Below are positions 22,905-34,974 of a stretch of 64,000 nt of DNA, piece after piece. The stretch lies in NCBI GenBank assembly GCA_028023455.1, contig JAQFVV010012416.1:1419767-1483766 (forward strand). The letters are read 5' to 3'. Numbering within the stretch: position 1 is the first letter of the stretch; the number at the start of each line of letters is the position of its first letter. Position numbers and translations under genes: made by a program. Source of the stretch: Epiperipatus broadwayi. Lineage: Eukaryota > Onychophora > Udeonychophora > Euonychophora > Peripatidae. The notes beneath the pieces are model-generated. The model was given only the letters and a program-made list of their open reading frames with translations. It had not been told where the DNA came from and searched no databases.

Positions 22905-23022
22905 AAATACAGGGATTTGAACTCAGTATTTTTCAATCTATTCATCCTCCACTCTATCTCAAGCAATCGATACATATAACCACACACATCCGAAAAAAAA
23001 TAGATGATCCCCCAATATACTA
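22905..23022 (-). mobile_element. family A retrozyme fragment truncated at the ribozyme
   Basis: Minus strand begins at GTATATTGGGGG, the family A cleavage region, and runs through the tRNA-like block to GAGTTCAAATCCC near 22913. The CTGATGA half of the ribozyme is missing: similarity stops at the cut site. Confidence 0.65.
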
Positions 23023-23476
23023 TAACGATCGAAATGAAAGTGAAGATCGAATCTAACCGCAAAAACAATATCTGCAACTACCAGGGCGCCATCTAGGCAT
23101 TTGAGCCTAGAAAAATTTATAAAGTAGGCAGATACACGCTGTTAAGATTCCACTTTATTTAAATATTCCGATCGTTAGCCCAAGTCACTAGCTCAGTGGA
23201 GACGCAGAGATAAAAATCTATATCTTAATTTATATCTTAAATATAAATAAATAAAAGCCACTGCCAGAAATTAACACATAAAAATATTTATTTACGCACA
23301 TATAAAATAACATTTAAATTTTGAGGAATAAATTCAACATTTTAGATTTTTCTATTAATCTTTTAAATTTACATTTAACTAAGTTTCACTGAGTTTAATA
23401 TTTTATTTAGATAGTCAAGTATGAATAGACTACATAGATCTGCATTTGAAAAGAAAATATTCTTCCCTGATTTAAC

Positions 23477-23645
23477 CTTAGGCAACAAATTTCGCAACCA
23501 AACTGGCGCCAATCCATCTGATACATTCATGTATTCAATGTAGCATGATATGACAACACAAAATACTATACTGCCAGGAATGTACATCTGAACAGTAAGT
23601 AGAAATAGAGAAGACATTGACTCTCCACCAACAGGAATGTGACAT
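23477..23645 (-). CDS. possible host exon, weakly Cys-loop receptor TM3-like
   Basis: The frame on the minus strand is bounded by a pyrimidine-rich tract ending CCAACAG (acceptor, exon from 23645) and by CCTAAG/GTTAAA (possible donor, exon to 23477). The 56 codons read CHIPVGGESMSSLFLL, a hydrophobic stretch and SDGLAPVWLRNLLPK. In nicotinic-type receptors TM3 starts after an IPxxG-like turn and ends in PxWxRxxxxxLP, with similar spacing. No partner exon was found within the window, so this is tentative. A LINE tail begins just upstream. Confidence 0.3.
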
Positions 23646-23699
23646 CTGTTGGCAAGTAGAACAATAAACAAAAAACTCCATAGGAATGGACTGCGGTCT

Positions 23700-24240
23700 T
23701 CTGCCGACTTACAAACCCATCCATAGGCAAACAGAGGGTGTGTGGCGTATATCTATAATCCTGCCCATAGCGGACCTCATACTACATCTACAATTACACG
23801 AATATATCCAAACCATTGACCCAATTCAACTACGAAATGAATAACCTAAGATTACCCTCCCTTAATATAACTTTACAAAACTATATAGCCATTCACGCCC
23901 GACTTAAATTTAACATTTAAATACGTTCGCACAGATTTGTTTAAAAATGTTGGGTATAGATCGATTACATAGATTCCATGGTCAAAAACATTTCAAATTA
24001 AACATAAATGATCAAAATACAAAGTCATCGATAAACGTCACTTGCATAGGGAATATACAAATCCCATTAGCATTCATCGTAAGATGCTTGCAGTGATATC
24101 GTTGACCCATATATTCTAATCGAATGTGAAAACCACAACATTATCAACCGCTAACGAATCTATGCAACGTCTATACCCAACCTTAAATTTCCTCATTTAA
24201 AATTTAAACAATAAATAATTTATACAATAAAAAAAAAATG
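23700..24240 (+). pseudogene. possible LINE ORF2 C-terminal tail
   Basis: Plus-strand frames include IPLAFIVRCLQ, then VDPYILIECENHNIINR. This resembles the I/R1/Jockey pattern in which a Cys/His block of the type THxLL...C..C....HxLxEC ends the protein. The frame is broken several times and no RT motif is present. Confidence 0.35.
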
Positions 24241-25040
24241 GAAATGATTTTTATCAATCGGAAAACATATAAAATTAAACATTATTAATTTGATTTAAAA
24301 ACTTACAAAAGTCAGATAAGAGTCCGTTTTTTAACATTTAAGTTGGCTTGTTTATCAATTTATAAAACTTGACGAAAGTTCTTAATTGATTTTAATAATT
24401 GTTCATTTCATATAGCTTATGGTAGAAGAGTCCAGGTTCCTGTTTTTAATTCCCGCGACGCCTCCATTGGAAGATAATGTTCTGGGGATGGCAATAGCTG
24501 GTTCAAGGTATCACAGTCTTTTCCTTTTTCTTTTTAAATAGAGAGTGTGGTCTGTGCGTCCTACCACAACTCTCAAACACACAACGATGGAACTGTCCGA
24601 AAAAACTGTATTTCCCTTTTTATATTATCCACACGGATTCAATCAACAAAACGTCACTAATCCATCACTTTCATTAGGGTCCGAGCCAAGGCTTAATGCT
24701 TCCATTGGTCAAACTAATTTTTCTTTATTCTCTTATCCAATTTTCATCTCATCATTTTAATTATACAAGAGCCCAAGGCTAGCTTGCTTTTCAAACCATT
24801 TATAAACAATCATTTCCATTTACAGATTACAAGAATTAATTAATACCGGTTTTTATTTTTAAATCTTGTACGTTCAAATACTTATTTATTTGTTTTTTTC
24901 AAAAAAAATATTTTTAAAGTTTGGCATCTGTGCGAATGTATATATGTTTAACAATATTTTAATTTTAGCGTTTAGTTTTTTATTTTTATTTGCGAACTTT
25001 TAAGTTTTTATTTTAAATAAATGTAACGACATATTTATAT
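24241..25040. other. no recognised feature
   Basis: The segment 24430-24760 is somewhat less AT-rich than its surroundings and has an open frame of 71 codons (24545-24760), but I see no family resemblance or splice pattern that would make it a gene. Confidence 0.3.
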
Positions 25041-25042
25041 AT

Positions 25043-25345
25043 CATTACAATACATATTTCGTGCAGAAACAGCACTCATCAGTTGAATCATATCATAATT
25101 TCCCACATGTACATACAATAAGTGCTCCGTTTATATTAAAATAACAATTACTCAAATTGTAATGGATAGGTTTTAATCTTCTTACCTAACTATTCAACCA
25201 TGCATTTCAGTGAAAAACTGATGATGGACTGCTCAAAGCCTTTGTTGGTTTGATATTATAGTCATACCCATGTAGACATTACATCAATCTAACTCTTCAT
25301 ATTATCAGATATTACATAACCATATATATTAATAAGAGAGGGATG
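25043..25345 (-). mobile_element. family A retrozyme fragment with hammerhead
   Basis: Starts at the ribozyme and follows the family A body (TTTATATTAAxATAxCAAT..., then TCATATTATCAGA) to about 25345. Minus-strand hammerhead: CTGATGA (25082-25076), stem II GTGC/GCAC, GAAA (25060-25057). The bases after GAAA (TATGTATTGTAATG) have drifted, so helix III and the cut site are damaged. Confidence 0.65.
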
Positions 25346-25874
25346 GACTGAACTTATACTAAGATGTCTGCCTTAGAATAACAATTTAACTTACATTAAG
25401 ATATCTCACTTAGAATAACAATTTACTTAAATGTAAAATTTTCATTAATGATTGGGATGATGATGATCAAACCCCATATTTAATAAAGATCATATAAAAT
25501 ATCCCTATATTTCCTGATCAGTAACAATTCACAAATCATTCAAATGACAGATTCTAAGAGCCACATGAATGGGTATCATTAAATATAATCATGATCCAAC
25601 TTGGTCTTTTATGTTTCAGTATATGATATTCTCAAGTAATACTATCCTAAATACCTTAAGAACTCCTGACATTTTCTCAACTTCGAGCACAAACACTCAA
25701 ATTTATGTTCAAACAACTTAAGAAACATTAGGAATGAGATAGACACAGGCTAAAACTAGTTTTCTAAAACAAAAGCAGTTTTATTTGACGAGTTTGATTA
25801 ATGAAAATTAATCATGGTTAGATGTACATATTGATAACTTTAAACTGATGTACCAAATAAATATTAGCATGATA

Positions 25875-26072
25875 AAAATAGCAAACTCTCCATACAGTAG
25901 CGCCATCCATTGCAAGCCTTACTAATCAATGGATGCAAGAAGATTTGTGCATAAAATCCCTATCTAGTGACTACTCAGTCAATATTTCCAGACTAGTTTT
26001 TAACTTGTGACTTTCATCAGGGAAGAGCCTTGGATCTGAGAGCACTGCACAAAGTGATCATGTAAAATATTA
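25875..26072 (-). mobile_element. family B retrozyme fragment, ribozyme mutated
   Basis: Family B from AACTCTCCATACAGTAG to GAGCACTGCA, then a jump to GTGATCATGT. Minus-strand CTGATGA is intact (26020-26014), but GAAAC has become AAAAC, removing the invariant G12. AAATATTAGC flanks both sides (about 25860 and 26066), a likely but shortened target-site duplication. Confidence 0.7.
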
Positions 26073-26101
26073 GCTTAATCATTTCAATAAACTAATGCCA
26101 T

Positions 26102-26139
26102 ATGTTTGATATATATATATATATATATATATATCAAAC

Positions 26140-26175
<36 letters not shown>
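26102..26175. repeat. AT palindrome
   Basis: ATGTTTGATATATAT and its inverse TATATCAAACATAT surround an (AT)n run, followed by another (TA)n block. A simple expanded AT palindrome able to form a cruciform. Confidence 0.85.
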
Positions 26176-26177
<2 letters not shown>

Positions 26178-26680
26178 CAGAACTATTATATGGTCCATAA
26201 TAATATAGTGTGTGTGCGCACAATAATTTATATATAAAGTTGAAAGGAAAAGTAGAAATAAACAGACATAAATTTGTAGATATTTTTCTACACTATCATG
26301 GAATAATAAAGGGTTAAATAACTCTAAATTTAAAATTAAATTCTATTATGAAATAAAGATTTTAAAAGGTCTAATAAAATTAATATTTTTATTCTGATTT
26401 TAAAATTTAAAAAAAAAAGTTTTATGCTTGAAATAGAACTGATAATTGTAAATATTTCTATTATTTATTCTTTTTGGAAAATCTTTTAATTAAAACTTGT
26501 ATAAAATATCTTTTTTAATTAATGTTTGTATGCATTTCACTATCTAAGTAAAAACATGTAGATCACACCTTTGGTAAAATTTCAAAGTTGCTTTCTAAAG
26601 TAGCTTTTAATTAAAAGGGATTTGAAAGGATTAGTTATCTTTTTGAAAAGATAAGAAGAAAAAAAATGTTTTAATTAAAT
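26176..26680. other. AT-rich stretch, nothing recognised
   Basis: A (GT)n tract near 26210 and otherwise no feature. Confidence 0.3.
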
Positions 26681-26681
26681 G

Positions 26682-27410
26682 TGTTATGACCCCAAATCAA
26701 TTCTATAAAAGGGCTGATAAAAATATCAGTTCAGTTTGACTTGTAGATTTTGTAAGAGCTGGTATGAAGAGGCTGGTTTTAATATTTTAAGCAGGTGGCC
26801 AAATTACCATCTGCAATGTTTGGATATTAATTTTTTTAAGACAGTTCTTGTCTTAATATTTTTGGTGAAGCAGGTAGCTAATGGCTAGCTGCAAAGTGTG
26901 GCTAAAATATTTTGTGAAGAGTTAGCTACAGTTTGCAGGTAACTGTACCAGAGAATGGCCACAATAAAGGTAGGTGCAGAGATGGCTGGAAGAATTATAT
27001 AGAGGACTGCCATGAAGATATAAGAATGCAAGGAAGCAACTGCCATAATTTACTGCTGATGTTTAGAATCATGAAGCTGATCCACTTCTATATTCATCAG
27101 TCTGCTTAAATATGGAGAAGACAGTTTGCTGTCCTGAAGTCTGCAAGGTAGAAGGGAACTTAAATCAAGACCAACTTACCTGAATTATAACTTCCTGATT
27201 ATGACTTTCCTGAACTGATCCCCATCAAGAGAAACCATCAGTTGTTGACAAAGTAGTTATACATATGCTGCTGTGCCTATATCCAGAGAAGCACAGATAA
27301 ATGTATATACAGTAAGTTGTATTTTTTTAATATTCCTTTAAAAAGACATTTTAACTTAGTAACTTAAAGTAAAACAAACAAGTAACTTTTGCTTGAGTTG
27401 AAATCTAACA
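26682..27410 (+). promoter_or_regulatory. TATA/Inr promoter, possibly a solo LTR
   Basis: TATAAAAG at 26704-26711 is followed 22-27 bases later by two overlapping TCAGTT initiator-like motifs (26726-26736), good pol II core promoter spacing. The segment could start at TGTTATGACC (26682) and end at CTAACA (27410), giving TG...CA ends as in LTRs. The flanking five bases do not match, so an LTR is not proven. The region is less AT-rich and repeats GCTGG/GGCTG words. Confidence 0.3.
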
Positions 27411-27832
27411 GTGTTATATATAATAACAAAATTTTAAATGATTTCTTTGGTCTGAACTGACATATATAAAACGATTTTATTTTTCATTTATTAAAGAAAA
27501 AAAAGAGACATTTTATATTTAGAGACCTTGATAATTAATTAATCAACAAATACCTGTCAAACAAAAATTGACTTTATTTAGTTTGAAAAGAAAAAAGAAC
27601 AAGCTGTAATAGAATTTGATAATTGATTTTAAATTATATCTATATTTTGTTTATACACACTTATATGTGTGAAAATTTCTGCATGTTTTCCAAATGGAAT
27701 TAATTATGAAAATATATTATTATTGTAACAAATTAAAATAGAACATACATGTAAAATTTAGTCATTTTTTGTCATTATTGAATATCAATTGAAATATATT
27801 AATTGTATATTATAAATTGTGTGTCGGTGTGC
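27411..27832. other. AT-rich stretch, nothing recognised
   Basis: No supported feature. Confidence 0.3.
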
Positions 27833-29018
27833 ACACCTGGATCTCGTTTTACGCAATAGGTAGGTTCCTCAGAAAACACGTGCAAACGAAATCATGCAAA
27901 AATAGATGTAACTTACCTTGAAAAAGAGGGGATATGGACTGTGATTTTTTAAAACTCACTTAAAAGCAAAGCACCAATGTAAAATTTACTTTAAAATTCG
28001 CGCAAAAAAAAAAAAAAATAAGGAAATAAAATATGGCTAATAAAAAATTTCAAATTTGAAAAAAATTGATACAAGACAAACTTTTTTTAACTATAATATT
28101 TAATTTTATTCAAAATAATATATTTTTATGCATAATTTACAGTACAGTAATTTACATTTTTTATACACATTTCAATTATTATCACTATTTGCTGATAAAC
28201 AGTTTCGTTTGCAAATTGGTAAAAAATAGATTCTTCACAAGAGGAAATACAACTAGCGCCAAGTTCACTCTCATATTGTGTTAATGGTTTTCTGTTGACA
28301 ACGTAATTAGTAATTAATCTTTGAGACGATGGTTTTATTAATTGTTTATGAACTTAGACTTATGATAATAAAAAGACATTTATTCACCACTGCTGGGAAA
28401 AATTTAATTAAAACTAACAACTAAAAATTAAATTCATATTTTTGTCTTTAATTTTTTAATTTTCAATTCCATTTAAAAATCAAATTTCACTTTACATCAC
28501 ATTAATTTCAAGTCACCGTAAGTAATTTTTAAATTGTTAATTACAATTAAAAATCAGATTTTAATTTTTAATTGTCAAATTTAATTGTGCCCACTGCTAT
28601 TACTCACCTTTTAAAAATAAACTTGCAGACACTAAATGATTAATAATTGATTATGTTCTTTTTTAAAAAGCAAAAACAGAATGTGATTTAAAATGCAAAA
28701 TTAACACGCACAATGTTTGAACAAATTTACATTATAATCTTGTAAAATTTAATGTGTGTATACATAAAATGTGGAAATCATGATTTTAATTTCATTATTG
28801 CATAAAATCTTACTATTATAAAGCACTGAAAATATTGAAATTACTAAGATGAAAGTCGAATTCCAATAATGTGCTATTACTTTCAATATAACGTAAGTGC
28901 GCAAAATTTATTATTTAAAGTAATATCACATTATCGAAGTCCGACTTCCAGTGAAACATGAATAGTATAACTTCAAAATCATGTTAAATTAGTCCACGTA
29001 AAAAGAGACCCAGGTGTA
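27833..29018. mobile_element. non-autonomous DNA transposon T1, copy 1
   Basis: Imperfect terminal inverted repeats: ACACCTGGATCTCGTTTTAC at the left and the complement of ACACCTGGGTCTCTTTTTAC at the right. The body matches copy 2 (29923-30976) nearly end to end. A subterminal inverted repeat (AAGTCGAATTCCAATAATGT with its inverse near 28945) lies at the right. No transposase frame. If the ends are CACCTG...CAGGTG the flanks are CA and TA, close to a TA duplication. Confidence 0.8.
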
Positions 29019-29920
29019 ATCAAAATCAGAAAGCTTATGTTTGTGTAGCCTTATTTTTACAGACCTTAATTTCATTTCTTTTATTAATTGTTATTTAATA
29101 AACTTGTATTCTATGTTCTCTGAGCTATATTTGAGCACATGATGAATATATCAATTGGAAGTAATATTAAATAGCTGATATAATTGGAAAATTATATTTA
29201 TTAACTTCACCTAAGTTGCTGTTTATTTTCAAAATATTGCAAAATAATTTTCTTTTTACTTCAAGAAAATGCACATATTAAGTCTCAATAGTGTGAATTT
29301 ATCTCATCTTTAATTATGTAAGGAAAAACTTTAAATAATAATTTTTCAACTCAAATATTCCCCCAATAACTTGTCACTTGGAGAAACAAACTTTGATTAA
29401 AAAAAAAAAAAGTAATGAAAATCGATTTGTTAGGGATAATAGATTACTTGATTTATCAGAGATACAATCAGAATTACTGGCATCATGGATTAAAGATCTA
29501 TAAATGAATAGATTAATTATATATCTCAAATTAAAAAGTAATGAATATTAATATTTTGGATAAAGTTATAACATTTGGTCAAATGAATTAAATTGCTGTG
29601 TATAACAAACTATTAATTTGTATCCAATGCTTAAAAAAATGCACTATGGATTATCAATGCTCAATATTTAAATACCATTCAATGGATTATGAAGCTAAAT
29701 ATTTAAAAGCCACTCCTGAATTGTGGATCATCAAAGCAAATATTAAATACGATAAATGTCCAAGCGATAAACAATCTTAAAAGGAATTAATGTGTTAAAT
29801 GTAATTTACTTTGAATTTCTCATAATTGTTTCTTTCTTAGTTAATAAAATTTTCTGATATTTGATAAAATATAAATTTTTCTACAGTACAGGCTTTTTCA
29901 TACCTGTACTTCTAAATGTA
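29019..29920. other. AT-rich spacer between two T1 copies
   Basis: No supported gene; only short, low-complexity frames. Confidence 0.3.
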
Positions 29921-29922
29921 AT

Positions 29923-30976
29923 ACACCTGCGTCTTGTTTTATGCGATAGATAGGTTCCTCAGAAAACGTGCAAACGAAATCGTGCAAAAATAGATGTAAC
30001 TTACATTGAAAAAGGAGGGATGCGGTCTGTGATTTTTCAAAATTCGTGTAAAAGCAAAGCACTAACGTAAAATTACTTTAAAATTCATGCAAAAAAAAAA
30101 ATAAGGAATTAAAATATGACTAATAAAAAATTTCAAATTTGAAAAAAATTAATACAAGACAAACTTTTTTTAACTATAATATTTAATTTTATTCAAAATA
30201 ATATATTTTTATGCATAATTTACAGTACAGTAATTTACATTTTTTTATACACGTTTTAATTATTATAGCTATTTGCCGAAAAACACGTTTGCAAACAACT
30301 AGCGCCAACTTCACACTCATATTGTGTCAATGGTTTTCTGGTGACAACGTAATTAGTAATTAATCTTTGAGACGATGATTTTATTAATTGTTTATGAAAC
30401 TAACAACTAAAAATTAAATTCTTATTTTTGACTTTAATTTTCAATTCCGTTTAAAAATCAAATTTCACATCACATTATTTCAAGTCGCCGTAAGTAATTT
30501 TTAAATTGTTAATTACAATTAAAAATCAGTTTTTAATTGTCAAATTTAATTGTGCCCACTGCTATTACTGACCTTTTAAAAATAAACTTGTGGACACTAA
30601 ATGATTAATAATTGATTACGTTCCTTTTTAAAAAGCAAAAACAGAATGTGATTTAAAATGCAAAATTAACATGCACAATGTTTGAACAAATTTACATTAT
30701 AATCTTATAAAATGTGTGTAACATAAAATGTGGAAATCATGATTTTAATTTCATTATTGCATAAAATCTTACTATTATAAAGCACTGAAAATATTGAAAT
30801 TACTAAGTTGAAAGTCGAATTCCAATAATGTGCTATTACTTTCAATATAACGTAAGTGTGCAAAATTTATTATTTAAAGTAATAGCGCAATATCGGAGTT
30901 TGACTTCCGGTGAAACACGAATCACGTAACTTCAAAATTGTGTTAAATAAGTCCGCATAAAAAGAGACCTAGGTGT
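29923..30976. mobile_element. non-autonomous DNA transposon T1, copy 2
   Basis: Same element as at 27833-29018 in the same orientation, about 130 bases shorter through small deletions. Ends ACACCTGCGTCTTGTTTTAT and the complement of ATACACCTAGGTCTCTTTTT. With CACCTG...AGGTG as ends, TA is found on both sides, as for Tc1/mariner-type elements. A family A retrozyme begins directly at its right end. Confidence 0.82.
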
Positions 30977-30977
30977 A

Positions 30978-31375
30978 TATAGGGGATTTGAACTCAGGCT
31001 TTGACATGACCTTCAGCCATCCATGCTATCGCATACCGGTGATACACTTGATCACACATATGTTGAAAAGATAAATAATCACCAATATACATATTTCGTG
31101 CTAAACCAGCACTCATCAGTTGTTCCAGATTATCATCTCCACACATATATACAATCAAAGCTCAGCTTATATTAAGATAGCCAGTCTTCACACTTTAATG
31201 GACAGACTTCAAACTATTCCACTCTATAACTCTTTAGCCGTCCATTTCATTCAAAATCTGAAGATGGAATGCTCAAAGCCCACTTTAGTGCAACCTTCTC
31301 ATCCTATCCATGTTGTCCACAAGTCACTCTGAGTCCTCATGTATGGAACACAATCCATTTACATACACATACACA
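30978..31375 (-). mobile_element. family A retrozyme with the best-preserved hammerhead
   Basis: Minus-strand unit from about 31375 through the ribozyme to GAGTTCAAATCCCC near 30985. It abuts transposon T1 copy 2. It retains the tRNA-like block (B-box-like AGTTCAAATCC) just after the ribozyme. Single-unit copy, with no inverted arm visible. Confidence 0.75.
31074..31134 (-). ncRNA. type I hammerhead ribozyme, family A, intact core
   Basis: Minus strand: outer stem I GATAATC/GATTATT, bulge TGG, CTGATGA (31119-31113), five-pair stem II GTGCT/AGCAC with loop GGTTT, GAAA (31097-31094), helix III ATA/TAT with two-base loop, cut after A at 31086, then TTGGT. Every invariant base is present. One stem I base pair (A opposite G) is lost in CAACAA. 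Confidence 0.9.
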
Positions 31376-31379
31376 GATA

Positions 31380-31955
31380 TCTTAATTAAAATTATTATTG
31401 TTGATATTGAATGGGATTAAATGTGATTTACCTTAGGTTTAGGTTGGATAAATGTAAGTACGTATTAAACTTATATAAAACTGTGTTATATTGCAATTAT
31501 TATTTTATGGATTCTTAAGTTTCAACCTCAAAGTTAAATGGAGTTAATCATTCTTAATTAGATAAGTAGATCTGTAAAGAATATTTTATGCATCACTCGT
31601 ACGTTAGTGTAAATATTTTAAATGTTTTATAGTATATAACAAGGTATCCTAATGATATAGTTATACATTTTGTTAGTAGAGTCTCACTGCTAATGTTTAA
31701 GCATGCAAATGAATTCACTAAAAGATCCTGAGGCAAAATAAATATGCCCTTTGTCATAAATATCATTTAGGTAAGCTAAGCAATAATTGCACTTGTTAAA
31801 CGAGTGACAACTTCTCCAGTATTAGTAAGTGAGGTTGATTAATAGTTAATTATTTAGAGAAACAAACTAATCAAGAACCACACAGAGCATTTATCATTGA
31901 TCATTATGATGATGATTAACCTCCAGTATTTGAATTGAGAATTTTTTTTTGAAAT
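31380..31955. other. AT-rich stretch, nothing recognised
   Basis: No supported feature. Confidence 0.3.
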
Positions 31956-31957
31956 AA

Positions 31958-32241
31958 TAAACAAACTATTATATGATCACCATTTCCTATGTTTGCTCAC
32001 AACTGATATTAAAACAGGCAAAACTCTATATATATTGCCACTCAGTGCAAGCCAGAGTAATCTCAGATCCGAGGCTCTTCACTGACGAAGGCCACAAACC
32101 AGGAACTAGTCTGGGGACGTTCAATGAGTAGGCACTAGATGGGGATTTTATACACAAGCCTTCTGGCATCCATTGATTACTCTGGCTTGTACTGAGTGGG
32201 AATACGTATAGAGAGTTTTGCCTGTTTTTAAACAAACTATT
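31958..32241 (+). mobile_element. family B retrozyme insertion with 13 bp target-site duplication
   Basis: TAAACAAACTATT at 31958-31970 and 32229-32241 exactly flanks a 258-base foldback. The left arm (TGATCACCATTTCCTATG... AGAGTAATC) is inverted, then a plus-strand part carries the ribozyme and ends in TTTTGCCTGTTTT. Hammerhead near 32066-32125: CTGACGA (32082-32088) is intact but GAAAC reads GGAAC, changing invariant A13. Confidence 0.85.
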
Positions 32242-32244
32242 TCT

Positions 32245-33135
32245 ATTTAATGTTAGTGTTTTCACAACATTGTCTAATAACACACACTTTTCATATCCCA
32301 AGTTCAAATTAGATTTAAAAAAACAAACAGTAATATTTATTAGATATTTTATATAATTTTCTTATTGTTATAAGTTTTTATCATTTATTTTATATTGTAT
32401 AATAAAGAAATTGTTATTTTTTAATGTTTCTCTTGCGTCGTTATTAAAGAAATATCATCATTGCACATTTACAATATAAAAAAGGTTATATTTGATATAT
32501 TAGATTCCACATAAAATCTATTTGGATTAAATACATAATTATTGTATTAATGCTATTTGAAATATAAAAAAAGTATTGGGTAAGATGATGTACATAAAAT
32601 CCCTTTTATATTGTCGTATCCTAAAATGTGTAAACACACTTTATAACCATGTATCTATTTTCTTACCTTATAAAACCCTGAGATAAATCATTAATCAACT
32701 TTGTATTTAAAATTGCTAATTTTAGTTTTAAAATATAGATTAAGTCACTCTTAATTAGTTCTTATAGTAAGAAATAATATATTTGCAAAGATTTTTATTA
32801 ATATAATAAGACTAAGAGTACACTTATTATTGAATAACCCTGAGAAATTTATTATTTTACTGAATAAATCTATTATCAAAACATAGAATAGTTTTAGCTT
32901 ATGTGGAAATATATAAAAACTTGTATGCTTAGTGTATTTTATTGCAAGTTAAATGAGGGATAGTCACACTTCTTTCGCAATATCGATACGTCAGCTCATT
33001 TCTCCACATTATTGCCAATCAAATCACAAACTCTCTTTCTTATGATTTTAATATATATATTTAAATTTAATATTTTTAATGGTTAATATAGTTATCAGTT
33101 GGTTACTATATAGGATCTCCATTATATAAATGAAA
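32245..33135. other. AT-rich stretch, nothing recognised
   Basis: No supported feature. Confidence 0.3.
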
Positions 33136-33139
33136 TTAA

Positions 33140-33330
33140 ATTCACAGCCAAAACATACTGATATAGGTCAGTTCTGCAGGCTGAAAGAAAATAATAGCAA
33201 ACCTGTCCATTTGGGACCCCTTTTGATTAGTAATAGCTTGGATAGTTTTTTTGTCATTTTTTTTCAGCTTTCAGAACTGGTTGCTGTGCATCAATACATC
33301 TTGGCTGTGGATTTAACTTCATTTATGGGA
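33140..33330. repeat. imperfect inverted repeat
   Basis: AAATTCACAGCCAAAACATA... GTTCTGCAGGCTGAAAG on the left is inverted as CAGCTTTCAGAACTGG...TCTTGGCTGTGGATTT on the right. Arms are about 60-70 bases with indels and the spacer about 55. It may be a MITE or foldback remnant; no hammerhead core is present. Confidence 0.6.
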
Positions 33331-34344
33331 TGAGATCCCATTTACTATTTCATTTCCATATTTTTAAAGTTAATAAGATTTGCAATATATGATCACCATT
33401 TTGACTCCAGAAGAAAAAATACAAAGGCAATATATATATATCCATATTTGTTGTGTGGTCTGAATATCTGTGAATTACGAGAACATTAAAACTAAAAGAT
33501 TTGAATTTTCAAGTTAGTAATATATGGGTGCATAATTTTTAAAAAAGAGTGATTTGGTTATTCTGACGAGTGTTTTAGTATTAGTAACATAATTCGTTGC
33601 TAAATGATATTCTCTGCTTAACAGAAAAATAAAATGAATGTCAGTTTCATAAGTAGTATAAGCACTTAAAATTAAAGTTCAATAATTGATAAAAATCTTA
33701 GGAATAGTTTGAAATTGAAAAGAAGATATATTTGCTGATTGTGTCATTTTAGATCTTTTTTTGATAGAATGAAATCATATATAGTCTGAAATGCATAGTT
33801 TTATTAAATCAGTGGATGACACTTGCTTATATGATGCTGAAAATAGATGCCCCCACCCCTCATTTCATTTTATAACCGTATTCTCTTGAATCATTTACGT
33901 TTAATTAACATCACGAACCTCTTATGTTATTGGATATCTCCTTCTATTAAATATGATAATGTGATTATTGTATGTTTGTTCAATCACATTTGCATCTTTT
34001 AATTACATAACTTTCTTTGTTTTCTAACTTTTTTTAAATTGCCTTTCTAACAACTACTTTTTTCTTCATCAGTTTGAATGACTATACTAATTTACAAGTG
34101 GGTTATTGCTGATAAATAGATGATAAATTTATTTTTTCAACAAGGATATGAAATTCAGATGATTGCATTTAATGACATATTCCATCCTAACACACAATTA
34201 GATTTTAAACAAAGATATCCACTAAATGAAGTCCAACAGCTGTTTGTAATTTTAAAAACAGAAAAGTTGCAGATTTAAAATATGGTGATAAATTTCAGAT
34301 TCAAACTATTGAAATTATTTTTAGTGATATATGAATTCATGAAA

Positions 34345-34635
34345 TTGTACCATCTAGTATTAAGGATATTGTACCATCTAGTATTAAGGATATTTCTAGT
34401 ATTTCATTATACATATATATATATATTCATAGAAATCAGTCAACACTGAGACAAACCCAATATCAATAACAATCTCATTCTGTTGTCAAGGCAACTAACT
34501 CCCTTTTAACAATAAAGATGGTATTTCATTATATATACATATTCATAGAAATCAGTCAATACTTAGATAATCTCAATATCAATCTCAATATGTTGTCAAG
34601 GCAACCTCCTTTTAACAATAAAGGTGGAATCCCAT
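34345..34635. repeat. two adjacent tandem duplications
   Basis: TGTACCATCTAGTATTAAGG is doubled (about 34346-34395). Next, a block of about 115 bases, from GTATTTCATTATA through ATAGAAATCAGTCAA, TGTTGTCAAGGCAAC and TTTTAACAATAAAG, is repeated at about 34398-34512 and 34516-34630 with small changes. Confidence 0.8.
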
Positions 34636-34974
34636 CTTTATTTATGGTTCAAAATATTTATATGGACACACTGAAGATTGCAATTTGACCACAGAGACTA
34701 AAATTACTGTTACAAAGACATTTAAATAAACCTTCTTAAACAGGTAAATATAATCTGTTGTGAATGCAGATTAACAAATAGCCAATCATAACATTCAAAC
34801 TGCAATTATAACTTTCAAATTACACTCTGACAATGTATAACTTAAAGAATAAGTGTTATATGTTCAAGGCTATATAGGTTTATAAGTAAATTCATAGAAA
34901 ACTTAGACAATCCCAATCTCAATCTGTTGTCAAACAGGCTGCAATAAGTTTTGTATAATAAATTTTCCCATTAC

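Noticed and set aside
24545-24760. 71-codon plus-strand frame in a less AT-rich segment
   Set aside because: No family resemblance, no splice signals and composition alone is weak evidence.
32026-32307. 93-codon minus-strand open frame
   Set aside because: It is the antisense of a family B foldback and is not conserved in other copies.
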